A DNA stretch of 64,000 bases from Actinomadura macrotermitis (GTDB lineage Bacteria > Actinomycetota > Actinomycetes > Streptosporangiales > Streptosporangiaceae), in assembly GCF_009604375.1 (NCBI RefSeq), contig NZ_WEGH01000003.1, positions 992,001 to 1,056,000 on the forward strand, in the 5' to 3' direction. The position numbers and the translations under genes were made by a program. The notes under the pieces were generated by a model. It was not told the DNA's origin, did not search any database, and saw only the letters and a program-made list of their open reading frames with translations. Below are positions 7,291-17,908 of this stretch, one piece after another. How positions within the stretch are numbered: position 1 is the first letter of the stretch; each line of letters starts with the position of its first letter.

Positions 7291-8691
7291 ATGAGTGCCA
7301 CCACCGCCGTGGACGGCTCCGCCGCGCCACGCCGAGGCTCCAGCGCCCTCGCGGTGCTGCAGCGGATCGGCCGCAGCCTCATGCTGCCGATCGCCGTGCT
7401 GCCCGCCGCCGGCCTGCTGCTCCGGCTCGGCCAGCCCGACGTCATCGGTGAGAACAAGGACGCCTGGCTCAACTTCTCCGGCGCCGACCGCGTCGCGGAG
7501 ATCTTCGGGGCCGCGGGCGGCGCGCTGTTCGACTGGCTGCCGCTGCTGTTCGCGGTCGGCGTCGCGGTCGGGTTCGCCAAGAAGTCCGACGGCTCGACCG
7601 GCCTCGCCGCCGTGGTGGGCTACCTGGTCTTCCACTACGTCTCCATGACGATGTTCTTCCACTCCTCGGAGCTGCGGCCGCGCGTCGTCAAGCGGCTGTT
7701 CGACCCCGACAACCCCGGCAAGCCCAAGGAGGTGCTGGACCTCGCCGCCTCCAACCCGACCAAGGTGCTGGGCGGCATCGTCATCGGCATCACCGCGGCC
7801 CTGCTCTACCAGCGCTTCTACCGGATCAAGCTGCCGGCCTGGCTGGCCTTCTTCGGCGGCCGCCGCTTCGTGCCGATCATCACCTCGTTCGCCGCGGTCC
7901 TGCTCGGCCTGGTCTTCGGCTGGGTCTGGCCCGTCCTCGGCGGCTGGCTGAACTCCTTCGGCACCTGGATGGCCGAGAACAGCACCATCGGCGCGGGCAT
8001 CTACGGCGTCATCAACCGGCTGCTGCTGCCGCTCGGCCTGCACCACATCGTCAACAACGTGGTGTGGACCCAGATCCCCGAGTGCACCGTCGGCGGCAAG
8101 GTCTACAGCGGCGACCTCAACTGCTACCTGCAGGGCCAGGACGGCGCGGGCTGGTCCATGGCCGGCTACTTCCCCGTCCTGATGTTCGCGCTGCCCGCCG
8201 CCGCGCTCGCCATCTGGCGCGCCGCCCCGGCGCACCGCCGCCCGGCCGTCGGCGGCATCATGATCTCCGCCGCGCTGACCGCGTTCGTCACCGGCATCAC
8301 CGAGCCGATCGAGTTCTCCTTCATCTTCGTCGCCCCGGTCCTGTTCGGCGTGCACGCGCTGCTGACCGGCGTCTCGATGGCGCTGGCCTCGGCGTTCGGC
8401 ATGAAGCTCGGCTTCAGCTTCTCGGCCGGCGCGATCGACATGCTGATCAACGGCAGCAAGTCCAACACCCACAACCTGCTCGGGCTGATCGCCATGGGCC
8501 TGGTCTACGCGGTGGTCTACTACCTGCTGTTCACCGTGCTGATCCGCAAGCTGAACATCGCCACCCCGGGCCGCGAGCCCGAGGGCGAGGAGTCGGTGGC
8601 CGCCGACCCCGCCGCCGCGCCCGAGGTCGCCGCGGCGGCCAAGGACGGCAAGGTCACCAAGAAGGGCGAGAAGGACACCGTCACCCCGTGA
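7291..8691 (+). CDS. PTS sugar transporter EIIC component (GlcNAc/glucose family), copy 2
   Basis: This 466-aa membrane permease is the second Glc-family EIIC without EIIB. It shares with copy 1 the start LQRIGRSLMLPIAVLPAAG, the segment LLYQRFYRIKLP and the GITEPIEFSF motif. It differs by a cysteine-containing insert near residue 265 (QIPECTVGGK) and a charged Ala/Lys-rich C-terminal tail of about 40 residues. GAGGAAGGA lies 7 bases before ATG 7291. It forms a transcription unit with the DasR-like regulator and ends at a hairpin terminator. Streptomyces also carries paired GlcNAc EIIC genes (nagE1, nagE2) near one EIIB, which fits this layout. Confidence 0.92.
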   Translation: MSATTAVDGSAAPRRGSSALAVLQRIGRSLMLPIAVLPAAGLLLRLGQPDVIGENKDAWLNFSGADRVAEIFGAAGGALFDWLPLLFAVGVAVGFAKKSDGSTGLAAVVGYLVFHYVSMTMFFHSSELRPRVVKRLFDPDNPGKPKEVLDLAASNPTKVLGGIVIGITAALLYQRFYRIKLPAWLAFFGGRRFVPIITSFAAVLLGLVFGWVWPVLGGWLNSFGTWMAENSTIGAGIYGVINRLLLPLGLHHIVNNVVWTQIPECTVGGKVYSGDLNCYLQGQDGAGWSMAGYFPVLMFALPAAALAIWRAAPAHRRPAVGGIMISAALTAFVTGITEPIEFSFIFVAPVLFGVHALLTGVSMALASAFGMKLGFSFSAGAIDMLINGSKSNTHNLLGLIAMGLVYAVVYYLLFTVLIRKLNIATPGREPEGEESVAADPAAAPEVAAAAKDGKVTKKGEKDTVTP

Positions 8692-8713
8692 CGCCCGGCA
8701 GGCCCGGCCTGCT

Positions 8714-8751
8714 CCGGCGGCCCCTCCCGCAGCCCCGGGAGGGGCCGCCGG
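8714..8751. terminator. Hairpin terminator after EIIC copy 2
   Basis: A perfect 15-bp inverted repeat (8714-8728 and 8737-8751) with an 8-base loop starts 22 bases after the EIIC stop. It is followed by GTGTTCG, with no long U-run. Confidence 0.72.
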
Positions 8752-8839
8752 CGTGTTCGAAGCGTTATCTCGGCCCCGGTATTTTCCCGGGCGGCCGCCG
8801 CTCTTGATGACGACTCCATCCCCGATCCCCGGAGCCGTC

Positions 8840-9346
8840 ATGATCATGCGTCTTGCCTCGTCCACGTTGTCCGCTACCACCGCTCCCAGGCCGGCCCTGG
8901 AGGTCGTGCGCTACGAGAGACGCGCGGCCCTGCACCTGGTGCGCCCCTCCCCCGCGGACGGGCCCGTGCCAGACGCGGCGGAGCTGCGGGCCGTCGCCGA
9001 CGCGAGCGTGCGGCTGATCGTCGAGGTGCTGACCGGCGTCCGCCCGCCTCGCCAGCTGGCGAGGCTGGCGGTCCGCGAGGTGTACGACGGGATCGCCGCG
9101 CACCGCCAGGCCGTCGCGGCCGGGGCGCGGGTCCGGCCGCCGCGGATCCTGACCAGCTGGCTGCAGCGGCCCGCGCCCGGTGTCGCCGAGGCGGGCGCCG
9201 TCGTGGCCGCCGCGGGCCGGGTGCAGGCGATCGCGCTGCGGCTGGAGGAGCGCGGCGGCCGCTGGCGCTGCACCGCGCTGGAGACCACCGCCGCGCGGCC
9301 CGGCCCGGCCGCCGGGCACGCCCGCGCGCTGCGCCGCGCCGGCTGA
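8840..9346 (+). CDS. Rv3235-family conserved protein
   Basis: This 168-aa, Arg/Ala-rich protein matches the actinobacterial family named after Rv3235, which commonly lies beside secA. Its function is unknown. The conserved core runs from about residue 45 (ELRAVADASVRLIVEVLTG) and includes a RQLARLAVREVYD stretch and a C-terminal ERGGRWRCTALE segment. There is no signal peptide or membrane segment, so it is probably cytosolic. GGAG lies 5 bases before ATG 8840; an in-frame ATG at 8807 and another at 8846 are alternatives. It converges on secA across a shared terminator. Confidence 0.72.
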   Translation: MIMRLASSTLSATTAPRPALEVVRYERRAALHLVRPSPADGPVPDAAELRAVADASVRLIVEVLTGVRPPRQLARLAVREVYDGIAAHRQAVAAGARVRPPRILTSWLQRPAPGVAEAGAVVAAAGRVQAIALRLEERGGRWRCTALETTAARPGPAAGHARALRRAG

Positions 9347-9357
9347 CCCGCGAACGC

Positions 9358-9393
9358 CGAACGGCCCCCGGGAAGAACCCCGGGGGCCGTTCG
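9358..9393. terminator. Bidirectional hairpin terminator between the Rv3235-family gene and secA
   Basis: A perfect 15-bp inverted repeat (9358-9372 and 9379-9393) with a 6-base loop lies between two convergent genes, 11 bases after one stop and 15 bases before the other. It can serve both. Confidence 0.82.
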
Positions 9394-9407
9394 GGTGGCG
9401 GACCGCG

Positions 9408-12242
<2,835 letters not shown>

Positions 12243-12323
12243 TCTAGGAGGCTCCTTGGCAGATCGTGGGTCACCGCCTGAAGGCGGCACGCACACCACA
12301 CGTACGATGCCATCGTAGGCGAG

Positions 12324-12351
12324 TCCCAGGATGGTCTAGGTCACCCTGGGA
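12324..12351. promoter_or_regulatory. 28-bp imperfect palindrome centred on CTAG between secA and the small membrane protein gene
   Basis: Perfect outer arms TCCCAGG (12324-12330) and CCTGGGA (12345-12351) flank a centre ATGGTCTAGGTCAC; 11 of 14 base pairs match overall. It lies in the 158-bp space between secA (minus) and the next plus-strand gene. It may be an operator or a structured leader. A regulator is not known. Confidence 0.4.
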
Positions 12352-12400
12352 CGCAATCCGCGGCGGGTCCCGTTCGTCCCGCCGCATGGAGGAAAAAATC

Positions 12401-12427
12401 ATGCAGTGCACCGAGGGGAGGCGCTGA
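12401..12427 (+). CDS. Possible 8-codon leader ORF coupled to the small membrane protein
   Basis: ATG 12401 is preceded by GGAGG (12388-12392), a stronger and better-spaced site than many genes here. It reads MQCTEGRR and stops with TGA whose last base is the A of the next ATG (TGATG). This would couple translation of the leader and the membrane protein. It may be chance; conservation is needed to support it. Confidence 0.25.
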   Translation: MQCTEGRR

Positions 12428-12765
12428 TGTCCGAGGAATCGCACGGCTCGCACGCCGGCCGGCCCAGCTCATGGGTGGCGGTGGCCATCATCTTCATCGG
12501 CTTCGCCGTGGGCGGGGTGGCCCTGTGCATGGGCCCGTCCTGGGTCATGTTCGGGGTCGGTGGCGCGATCATCGTGGTGGGCATCGTGGTCGGTGGCCTG
12601 GTGCACATCTTCTCCGACGTGGTGGTCGACGCGCCCCGGGTCATCCCGGAGATCGTCGACTACTCCGTCTTCGGCAGCCGCTCGGCCAAGCGCCGTGGCG
12701 GCCCGGCGGGCGAGACGATCGACAAGCCGGTCCGCACCGACACCCAGCACACACCGCACGGCTGA
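12427..12765 (+). CDS. Small membrane protein, resembles the HGxxPAAW family
   Basis: This 112-aa protein has an N-terminal motif close to HGxxPAAW (SHAGRPSSW, residues 9-17), then two hydrophobic segments (about 16-38 and 44-66) and a polar C-terminal tail rich in Arg and Thr. Members of this family are small actinobacterial membrane proteins of unknown function. AGGGGAGG lies just upstream of ATG 12427. The gene diverges from secA and may be preceded by a tiny leader ORF. No partner gene follows in the same direction. Confidence 0.7.
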   Translation: MSEESHGSHAGRPSSWVAVAIIFIGFAVGGVALCMGPSWVMFGVGGAIIVVGIVVGGLVHIFSDVVVDAPRVIPEIVDYSVFGSRSAKRRGGPAGETIDKPVRTDTQHTPHG

Positions 12766-12818
12766 GCCGTGCTCCCGGGGTCGCGTTCGTCACAGGACAC
12801 GGCCCCGGAAGGTGTGCC

Positions 12819-14000
12819 CTAACCACCGGCGAGCCGGATCGACCCGTCCAGCAGATCCCTCGGGAACTCGGGCGGGTCGATGCGTTCCACCCGGATCGCG
12901 TCGCAGCCCACCCATCCGGCGGCGCGGCGCAGCGCCTCGGCCAGCGCCGCCGCCGACGCCTCGCGCCGCGCGGGCGTGACGGCGTGCGGCTCGAACGTCA
13001 CCTGGCGCGCCACCAGCGTGCCCCCCTCGCGGGCGGGGTCGACGCGGCCGATGATGCGGCCGCCCGCCAGCAGCGGCATCGCGAAGTAGCCGTGCACGCG
13101 CTTGGCCTTGGGGACGTAGGCCTCCAGGCGGTGGTCGAACCCGAACACCCGGGACGCGCGGGCGCGGTCCCACACCAGCGAGTCGAACGGCGACAGCAGC
13201 GTGGTCGCATGGCGTCCGCGCACCGGCGCGGCCAGCGCGCCGGGATCGGCCCAGGCGGGGTGCTTCCAGCCCCGCACGGTGACGGGGACCAGCCCGGCGG
13301 CCTCGACGACGGCGTCCACCTGCACGCCCTTGAGGCGGTAGTAGTCGGCCAGGTCGGCGCGGGTGGCGACGCCGAGCGCCCGGCCCGCGTGCCGGACCAG
13401 GTAGGTGAGGCACTCCTGGTCGTCGGGCTCGCGGTCGCGCAAAGCGGCGGGAATGGCGCGCTCGGCCAGGTCGTACACGCGCCGCCAGCCCGTCCGCTCC
13501 ACGCAGACGGCCTCGCCGGTGTCCAGCAGCCACTCGATCGCGATCTTGTGGTCGCTCCACTGCCACCAGTCGCCGCCGGCCTTGGCGCCGCCGAGCTCCT
13601 TGGTGGTGAGCGGGCCGTCGGCCTTCAGCCGGGCCCGCACCTCGTCGCAGACGCCCTCGGCGACCTTGTGCCAGCGCCACCCGCGCGCCCGGTAGGCGCG
13701 GCGCCGGAACTCGAAGTAGGGCCAGTCGCCCATGGGCAGGATCGACGCGGCGTGCGCCCAGTACTCGAAGGAGCCGGCGCCGTCCCAGTACGCCTGCTCG
13801 ACCGCCGCCCGGCCCGTCGCGCCGAGCCGCGCGTACGGGACGAGCTCGTGCGAGCGCGCCAGCACCGAGATCGTGTCCAGCTGCACGGCCCCGAGCCGCT
13901 CCAGCACCCCGCGCACGCCCCCACGGCGGTCGCCCGCCCCTACGAAACCCTGGGCGCGCAGCTGCAGACGGCGCGCCTCGTCACCGGTGAGTTCGACCAC
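12819..14000 (-). CDS. Winged-helix DNA glycosylase of the AlkX/YcaQ family
   Basis: This 393-aa protein belongs to the HTH_42 (YcaQ/AlkX) family, which removes bulky or crosslinked alkylated bases, including in antibiotic producers. Landmarks include AVQLDTISVLARSHELVPYARLG in the first third (catalytic QxD region, Gln-Leu-Asp), TLLSPFDSLVWDR and the C-terminal HGYFAMPLLAGGRIIGRVD. Three winged-helix domains are typical. The start is the GTG at 14000. The gene stands alone, with a repetitive tract upstream. No secondary-metabolite genes lie nearby, so a self-resistance role cannot be argued here. Confidence 0.88.
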   Translation of the reverse strand: MVELTGDEARRLQLRAQGFVGAGDRRGGVRGVLERLGAVQLDTISVLARSHELVPYARLGATGRAAVEQAYWDGAGSFEYWAHAASILPMGDWPYFEFRRRAYRARGWRWHKVAEGVCDEVRARLKADGPLTTKELGGAKAGGDWWQWSDHKIAIEWLLDTGEAVCVERTGWRRVYDLAERAIPAALRDREPDDQECLTYLVRHAGRALGVATRADLADYYRLKGVQVDAVVEAAGLVPVTVRGWKHPAWADPGALAAPVRGRHATTLLSPFDSLVWDRARASRVFGFDHRLEAYVPKAKRVHGYFAMPLLAGGRIIGRVDPAREGGTLVARQVTFEPHAVTPARREASAAALAEALRRAAGWVGCDAIRVERIDPPEFPRDLLDGSIRLAGG

Positions 14001-14603
14001 GCCGCGATGCTACGCCAGCACACCGACAAAACACCCTTGCCGGTTACCCAGCCCCGCTCCAGCGATCACACAGAGCCCCTCAGCCGACCACCGGCGGCTT
14101 CCCTCGCACCGCACGCAAGACCACCAAAGAAGACACCGCCGACCACACGAGGCCCCGCAGGCAGTCCCCAGCGCCTCCCCACAGCGCACTGCCGAAACGC
14201 GACATCACCGACTGCACAGAGCCGCCCAGGCGATCACCAGCGACTTCCGGCACATCACGCGGACACGACCATCCTCCGCCGAAAAGCGCCGCCAATGACC
14301 ACAAGACCCACAGAAGCCCTCTAGCCGCTCTCCCACAGCTACGCACAGCCAACCGCCCGCCGGGGCTACCCGATCGCTCAGGCGATCACCAACGGCTGTC
14401 GTGCCGCGTACATACCGCCACCGCACGATGGAACGGACGCCGCCGACCGGCATGAGGACTTCGGCCGGGGCGGCACCACCGGTTGCACGGGCGGCTCAGG
14501 CGAGCATCAGCGGCTTTTCGTGTCGCGTGCATGCCGCTGAGAGGGCGCCGCCGATGGGCGCGAGGGCTTCAGGCGGGGCGGCGGCTCCGGTTGGGCGGGC
14601 GGC
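14001..14603. repeat. Non-coding tract with degenerate tandem repeats at the 3' side of a response-regulator gene
   Basis: No convincing gene lies in these 603 bases. The segment GCTCAGGCGATCACCAACGG at 14376 recurs as GCTCAGGCGAGCATCAGCGG at 14494 and as GCTCAGGTGATCTCCAGGAG at 14602, the last being the final codons and stop of the response regulator. The segments before each copy (GCCGCCGAC/GCCGCCGAT ... CTTC ... GCGGGG) also match. A more decayed copy ends at 14230. Units are about 108-118 bp. The left half is strikingly G-poor on the plus strand. Confidence 0.6.
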
Positions 14604-15326
14604 TCAGGTGATCTCCAGGAGCTTCTCGCGGACGGCGTAGACGACGGCCTCCATGCGGGAGTGCAGCTGCAGCTTCTCCAGGATGTTGCGGACGTGGTTC
14701 TTGACCGTGTTCTCGGAGATGAACAGCTGCTTGGCGATCTCGCGGTTGCCGAGGCCGCGGGCGACCAGGCGGAGCACCTCCATCTCGCGGTCGGTGAGCC
14801 GGGGCGCGGGGACCTGCTGGCTGCGCTCCTCGCTGCGCTTGGCCAGCGAGGCGAACTCGGTGATCAGCTTGGACGCCATCGACGGGCTGATCAGCGACTG
14901 GCCGCCGTGCACCGCGCGCACCGCCTGCGGGACCTCGTCGATGGAGATCTCCTTCAGCAGGTAGCCGCTGGCCCCCGCCTTGATCGCCTCGAAGAGGTCC
15001 TCCTCCTCGTCGCTGATGGTCAGCATCACGATCTTGGCGCTGGGCGCCGCCTCCTTGATGGCGGTGCACGCCTCGATGCCGCTGCGGCGCGGCATCCGGA
15101 TGTCCATCAGCACCACGTCGGGCAGCAGGTCGCCGGCCATCTGCACCGCCTCGTGACCGTCGCCGCCCTCGCCGATGACCTCGATGTCGGGTTCGCTCTG
15201 GAGGACCATCTCCAGGCCGCGCCGGAACAGCGCGTGGTCGTCGACGATGAGCACCCGGATGGGGTCGGCCGCGCCGGCCTGACGGGGCACCGCCGCGGTT
15301 CCGCGAGCCTCGGGATTCTCGCTCAC
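14604..15326 (-). CDS. LuxR/NarL-family response regulator
   Basis: This 240-aa regulator has an N-terminal receiver domain (VDDHALFRRG; phosphoacceptor Asp in DVVLMDIRMP; Lys in GYLLKE) and a C-terminal LuxR helix-turn-helix (LTDREMEVLRLVARGLGNRE, then TVKNHVRNIL). No sensor kinase gene is adjacent, so it is an orphan in this window. The gene lies between secA and hpf as in Streptomyces. The GTG at 15326 is favoured because it gives a short N-terminal extension before the receiver domain; its ribosome binding site is weak and a later start is possible. Confidence 0.87.
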   Translation of the reverse strand: MSENPEARGTAAVPRQAGAADPIRVLIVDDHALFRRGLEMVLQSEPDIEVIGEGGDGHEAVQMAGDLLPDVVLMDIRMPRRSGIEACTAIKEAAPSAKIVMLTISDEEEDLFEAIKAGASGYLLKEISIDEVPQAVRAVHGGQSLISPSMASKLITEFASLAKRSEERSQQVPAPRLTDREMEVLRLVARGLGNREIAKQLFISENTVKNHVRNILEKLQLHSRMEAVVYAVREKLLEIT

Positions 15327-15655
15327 CTGAGTCGCGGCGTGGAGGGGACGCCGCTTCCCCCCTTCACAGTCAGTGATCTCGGATCCTGGGAGGTCGCCGC
15401 GGCGCGGCGGTCCCGTCCGCGCCCGGCGCGCTGCGCGGGCTCGGCCCGGGACCACCGCGTCCACGGCCTGCTGTCGGTGCTCCGAGATCCCGGCCCGGGA
15501 CTCACTCCGGGCCGCGACCGTGCGGGCCCGCCGTCGCCTCACGAGCCGCCCGGCGGGTGCGCCCCACCGGGCGGGTGACACGACCGCTGCGGCCGCTGTG
15601 GAACACGCTCTAGATCATGACACGCTTCGGGCGGTGACGTGACGCAAGTGCCACA
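15327..15655. other. Intergenic space upstream of the response regulator
   Basis: These 329 bases separate the response-regulator start from the hpf stop. All overlapping frames lack recognisable protein signals. Part of it is very GC-rich (15400-15560). It should hold the response-regulator promoter, but I could not place -35/-10 elements. Confidence 0.5.
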
Positions 15656-16312
15656 TCACTCTTCGACAAGTCGCAGGACTCCGTAGTCCCAGCCGCGCCT
15701 GCGGTACACCACCGAGGGGTGGCCGGTCGCCTTGTCACGGAACAGGTAGAAGTCGTGGCCCACGAGCTCCATCTCGAACAGGGCCTGCTCGATGCCCATG
15801 GGCTCGGCCTTGTGGAACTTCTCGCGGACGACGACGGGACCTTCGCCGTCCATGGGGATGGGGACGAGATGCTCGTCCAGGTCGGAGGTGGTCTCCTCGT
15901 AGCCGTCGATCTCGGCGACGGCCGTCGGCGCCGCCGCCGGCGCGGGCTCGGGAAGTGCCTCGGGAAGTGGCTCCATCGTGGCCAGCTTGGCCCGCGCCCG
16001 GCCGCCGTGCCCGGGCTTGCGCCGCTCGCCGTCACGGCGGAGGCGGCCCTCGAGCTTGTCCAGCGCCATGTCGAGCGCGGCGTAACGGTCCTCGGCTGCG
16101 GCTTCGGCGCGGATGACCGGGCCCTGTGCCCGGATCGTCAGCTCCACCCGCTCCCGCTGGTCGGGCTGGCGCAGGTTGCGGTCCTCCGACACCTCCACAT
16201 CGACTCTGATGACCCGGTTGTTCAGCCGCTCGATCTTGGCGAGCTTGCCGTCGACGTGCTGCTTGAACCTGTCGTTGACCTCGGTGTGCCGGCCTCTCAC
16301 GATGATGTCCAC
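15656..16312 (-). CDS. hpf: Long-form ribosome hibernation promoting factor
   Basis: This 218-aa protein dimerises stalled 70S ribosomes into inactive 100S particles. The N-terminal RaiA-like domain starts VDIIVRGRHTEV and contains DVEVSEDRNLRQPDQRERVELTI; an Ala/Pro-rich linker (about 115-150) leads to the C-terminal dimerisation domain ending in FYLFRDKATGHPSVVYRRRGWDYGVLRLVEE-type sequence. That C-domain marks the long form. The GTG at 16312 is chosen because the RaiA fold begins there and GAGAAGGGGGG lies upstream. Two hairpins occur in the leader (16342-16376 and 16484-16504). Confidence 0.94.
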   Translation of the reverse strand: MDIIVRGRHTEVNDRFKQHVDGKLAKIERLNNRVIRVDVEVSEDRNLRQPDQRERVELTIRAQGPVIRAEAAAEDRYAALDMALDKLEGRLRRDGERRKPGHGGRARAKLATMEPLPEALPEPAPAAAPTAVAEIDGYEETTSDLDEHLVPIPMDGEGPVVVREKFHKAEPMGIEQALFEMELVGHDFYLFRDKATGHPSVVYRRRGWDYGVLRLVEE

Positions 16313-16341
16313 GCGAGACCCCCCTTCTCCCGGTTGCTCTT

Positions 16342-16376
16342 GCCCGGTCCGGAGCTCCTTATAGCTCCGGCCGGGC
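16342..16376 (-). promoter_or_regulatory. Stable hairpin in the hpf leader
   Basis: A 14-bp stem with one bulged base (16342-16356 pairing with 16363-16376) and a 6-base loop lies 30 bases upstream of the hpf start. In the mRNA the loop reads AUAAGG, followed by AG in the stem, so an SD-like sequence is displayed. It may control translation or act as an attenuator of hpf. Confidence 0.55.
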
Positions 16377-17129
16377 TCCACAGCTCGGTGGGATGCACCC
16401 GCCCGGCCGACCTGGTCTTCGTCCCCACATCCGCCTGCTGAGGGGCTCGCGGCGCTATCGCCACTACTGCCCTTCTCCCGGTACGGAGGACATCTGATCC
16501 TCCGGCGGGGCAGGACTTACCTCTAAGGCGCACCGTGATCGGTCGACGAGAAGTCGCCTTACGTGGGCCGTTTCGCCTGCGCCTGGCATCGGCTAGCCGG
16601 ACCGCTTCCCATGCTCCTGACGAGCACTGCGATCCAGCGCAACCACGGACCCGGGCGGGTGCCATGTCAGGAACGCTAACCCCTTACGCCTCGAATGTCA
16701 GGGGGGTGAATGGAGGAAAAACTCACTGACGGTCATCGGCCGCCTCCCACAGCCACCTCCGCAACCGGCGCACCATCGCGCTCACAAGCCGTGAAACCCC
16801 GTATCCGCAGGGGTTACAGTCCCCTATGACAACGCAGGTCAACTCCTGCCGACAGGCGGGAGTGTCAGCAAAATCTCTTCGGGCGTGTCAGCTGCCCCCG
16901 ACCGGGCAAAACACCCCACACCACCCCCCTTCCCCCAAGCGCGACCCCACCCCATTACGGTGCGTAACCACCCCTCACCCGCGCCCACGTGAAGAAAGTC
17001 ACCTTTCCCCCGCCGGTGACCCCACTCTCACCCCCGGGCGCCCCCACAAGGCCCCGCCGGCCTGCCGACCACGGACCTGTCGGCCGCAGGCTTGCCGAGC
17101 ACAGGCTTGCCCGCCACAGGGTCGTGGGG
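16377..17129. other. Long hpf upstream region and comF 3' region, no gene seen
   Basis: No credible gene lies between the hpf leader and the comF stop. It contains a second perfect hairpin, 7-bp arms CGGAGGA (16484-16490) and TCCTCCG (16498-16504) with a 7-base loop, within the likely hpf 5' leader or promoter zone. From 16800 to 17120 the plus strand is C-rich with small direct repeats of GCAGGCTTGCC/ACAGGCTTGCC (about 17085-17115). A frame at 16826-17173 is Pro/Arg-rich and does not look like a protein. Confidence 0.5.
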
Positions 17130-17828
17130 TCACCGGCGGCGTGGGGTGGCGGCCACGGTGGCGGCTGCGATGACCTCGGCGCCGGCCCGGGTCAGGGTCC
17201 GGGTGGCTTCGGCGAGGGTGGCGCCCGTGGTGACGATGTCGTCGGCGAGGACGACCCGGGCCGGCAGGTGGGCGGGGCGCGCCTCCATCGCGTCCCTGAG
17301 GTTCGCCGCACGCGCCGTCCCGGTGAGGGCCGCCTGGTCGGCGACCGCGCGGCGGTGGCGCAGGGCGTCCAGCCCGAGCACCGGGTATCCGTCGGCGCGC
17401 AGCGCCCGGACGGCCGCCGCCGTCATCCGCCGGACGGGATCATGGCCGCGGCGCCGTGTCGCCGCCCGCGCCGAGGGCATCGGGACCACCAGAAGATCGC
17501 CAGGCGGCCCGGGCCCCGGGGCCGTGCCCGCGCCCCGGGGCGGGTGCGGCGGGCCGATGGCCGCCGCCACAGCGCGCGCCAGGGCCGTTCCCAGCGGCCC
17601 GGCCAGCGGGAGCCGGCCCGCTTCCTTGTGCGCCGCGATGAGGGCCTTCACCGGCCCCTCGTAGGACACGGCCGTCCATGTCGGCGGGGCCCCCTTGAGG
17701 GCGTCCACCCGGCGGGCCGGCAGTTCCAGGGCGTCCGTGCACTTCCGGCAGACGAGGCCCGGGGCGCGCCCGCACCCCGCGCATCTGGCCGGGAGCAGCA
17801 GATCGTACAGGTCGCTCAGCAGTCGCAT
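17130..17828 (-). CDS. comF: ComF-family phosphoribosyltransferase-like protein
   Basis: This 232-aa protein has an N-terminal zinc-binding region (CAGCGRAPGLVCRKC) and a C-terminal PRTase domain with the PRPP-binding motif VVLADDIVTTGATLAEA. ComF proteins take part in DNA uptake in competent bacteria; in actinomycetes the role is unclear and may relate to DNA metabolism. A DLLVVPMPSARAATRRRGHDP segment is also conserved. ATG 17828 follows the lpqB stop by 80 bases in the same direction, so it may be the distal gene of the mtrA-mtrB-lpqB operon. A perfect palindrome lies 30 bases upstream. Confidence 0.88.
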   Translation of the reverse strand: MRLLSDLYDLLLPARCAGCGRAPGLVCRKCTDALELPARRVDALKGAPPTWTAVSYEGPVKALIAAHKEAGRLPLAGPLGTALARAVAAAIGPPHPPRGAGTAPGPGPPGDLLVVPMPSARAATRRRGHDPVRRMTAAAVRALRADGYPVLGLDALRHRRAVADQAALTGTARAANLRDAMEARPAHLPARVVLADDIVTTGATLAEATRTLTRAGAEVIAAATVAATPRRR

Positions 17829-17857
17829 AGGGCGAGCCTGCTCGACCGGCACGTCCG

Positions 17858-17886
17858 GGGGAAGGCCTTCCCCGACCTGTGGATAA
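17858..17886. promoter_or_regulatory. 16-bp palindrome with adjacent DnaA-box-like sequence upstream of comF
   Basis: GGGGAAGGCCTTCCCC (17858-17873) is a perfect palindrome. TGTGGATAA (17878-17886), the complement of the DnaA box TTATCCACA, follows. Both lie in the 80-base space between lpqB and comF. A single box is not an origin; the palindrome could be an operator or a hairpin terminator for lpqB. Confidence 0.35.
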
Positions 17887-17908
17887 CTTCTGGCGGGTGT
17901 GGGGGAAA

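Noticed and set aside
12332..12340. TGGTCTAGG upstream of secA as a DasR site
   Set aside because: It matches only one dre half-site; the opposite half differs, so I treat it as part of the CTAG-centred palindrome instead.
15327..15581. N-terminal extension of the response regulator
   Set aside because: The extra residues are Arg/Pro-rich with no similarity, and the receiver domain needs only the start near 15326.
16826..17173. 115-codon frame between hpf and comF
   Set aside because: Pro/Arg/His-rich, no ribosome binding site, no domain, and it runs into the comF 3' end.
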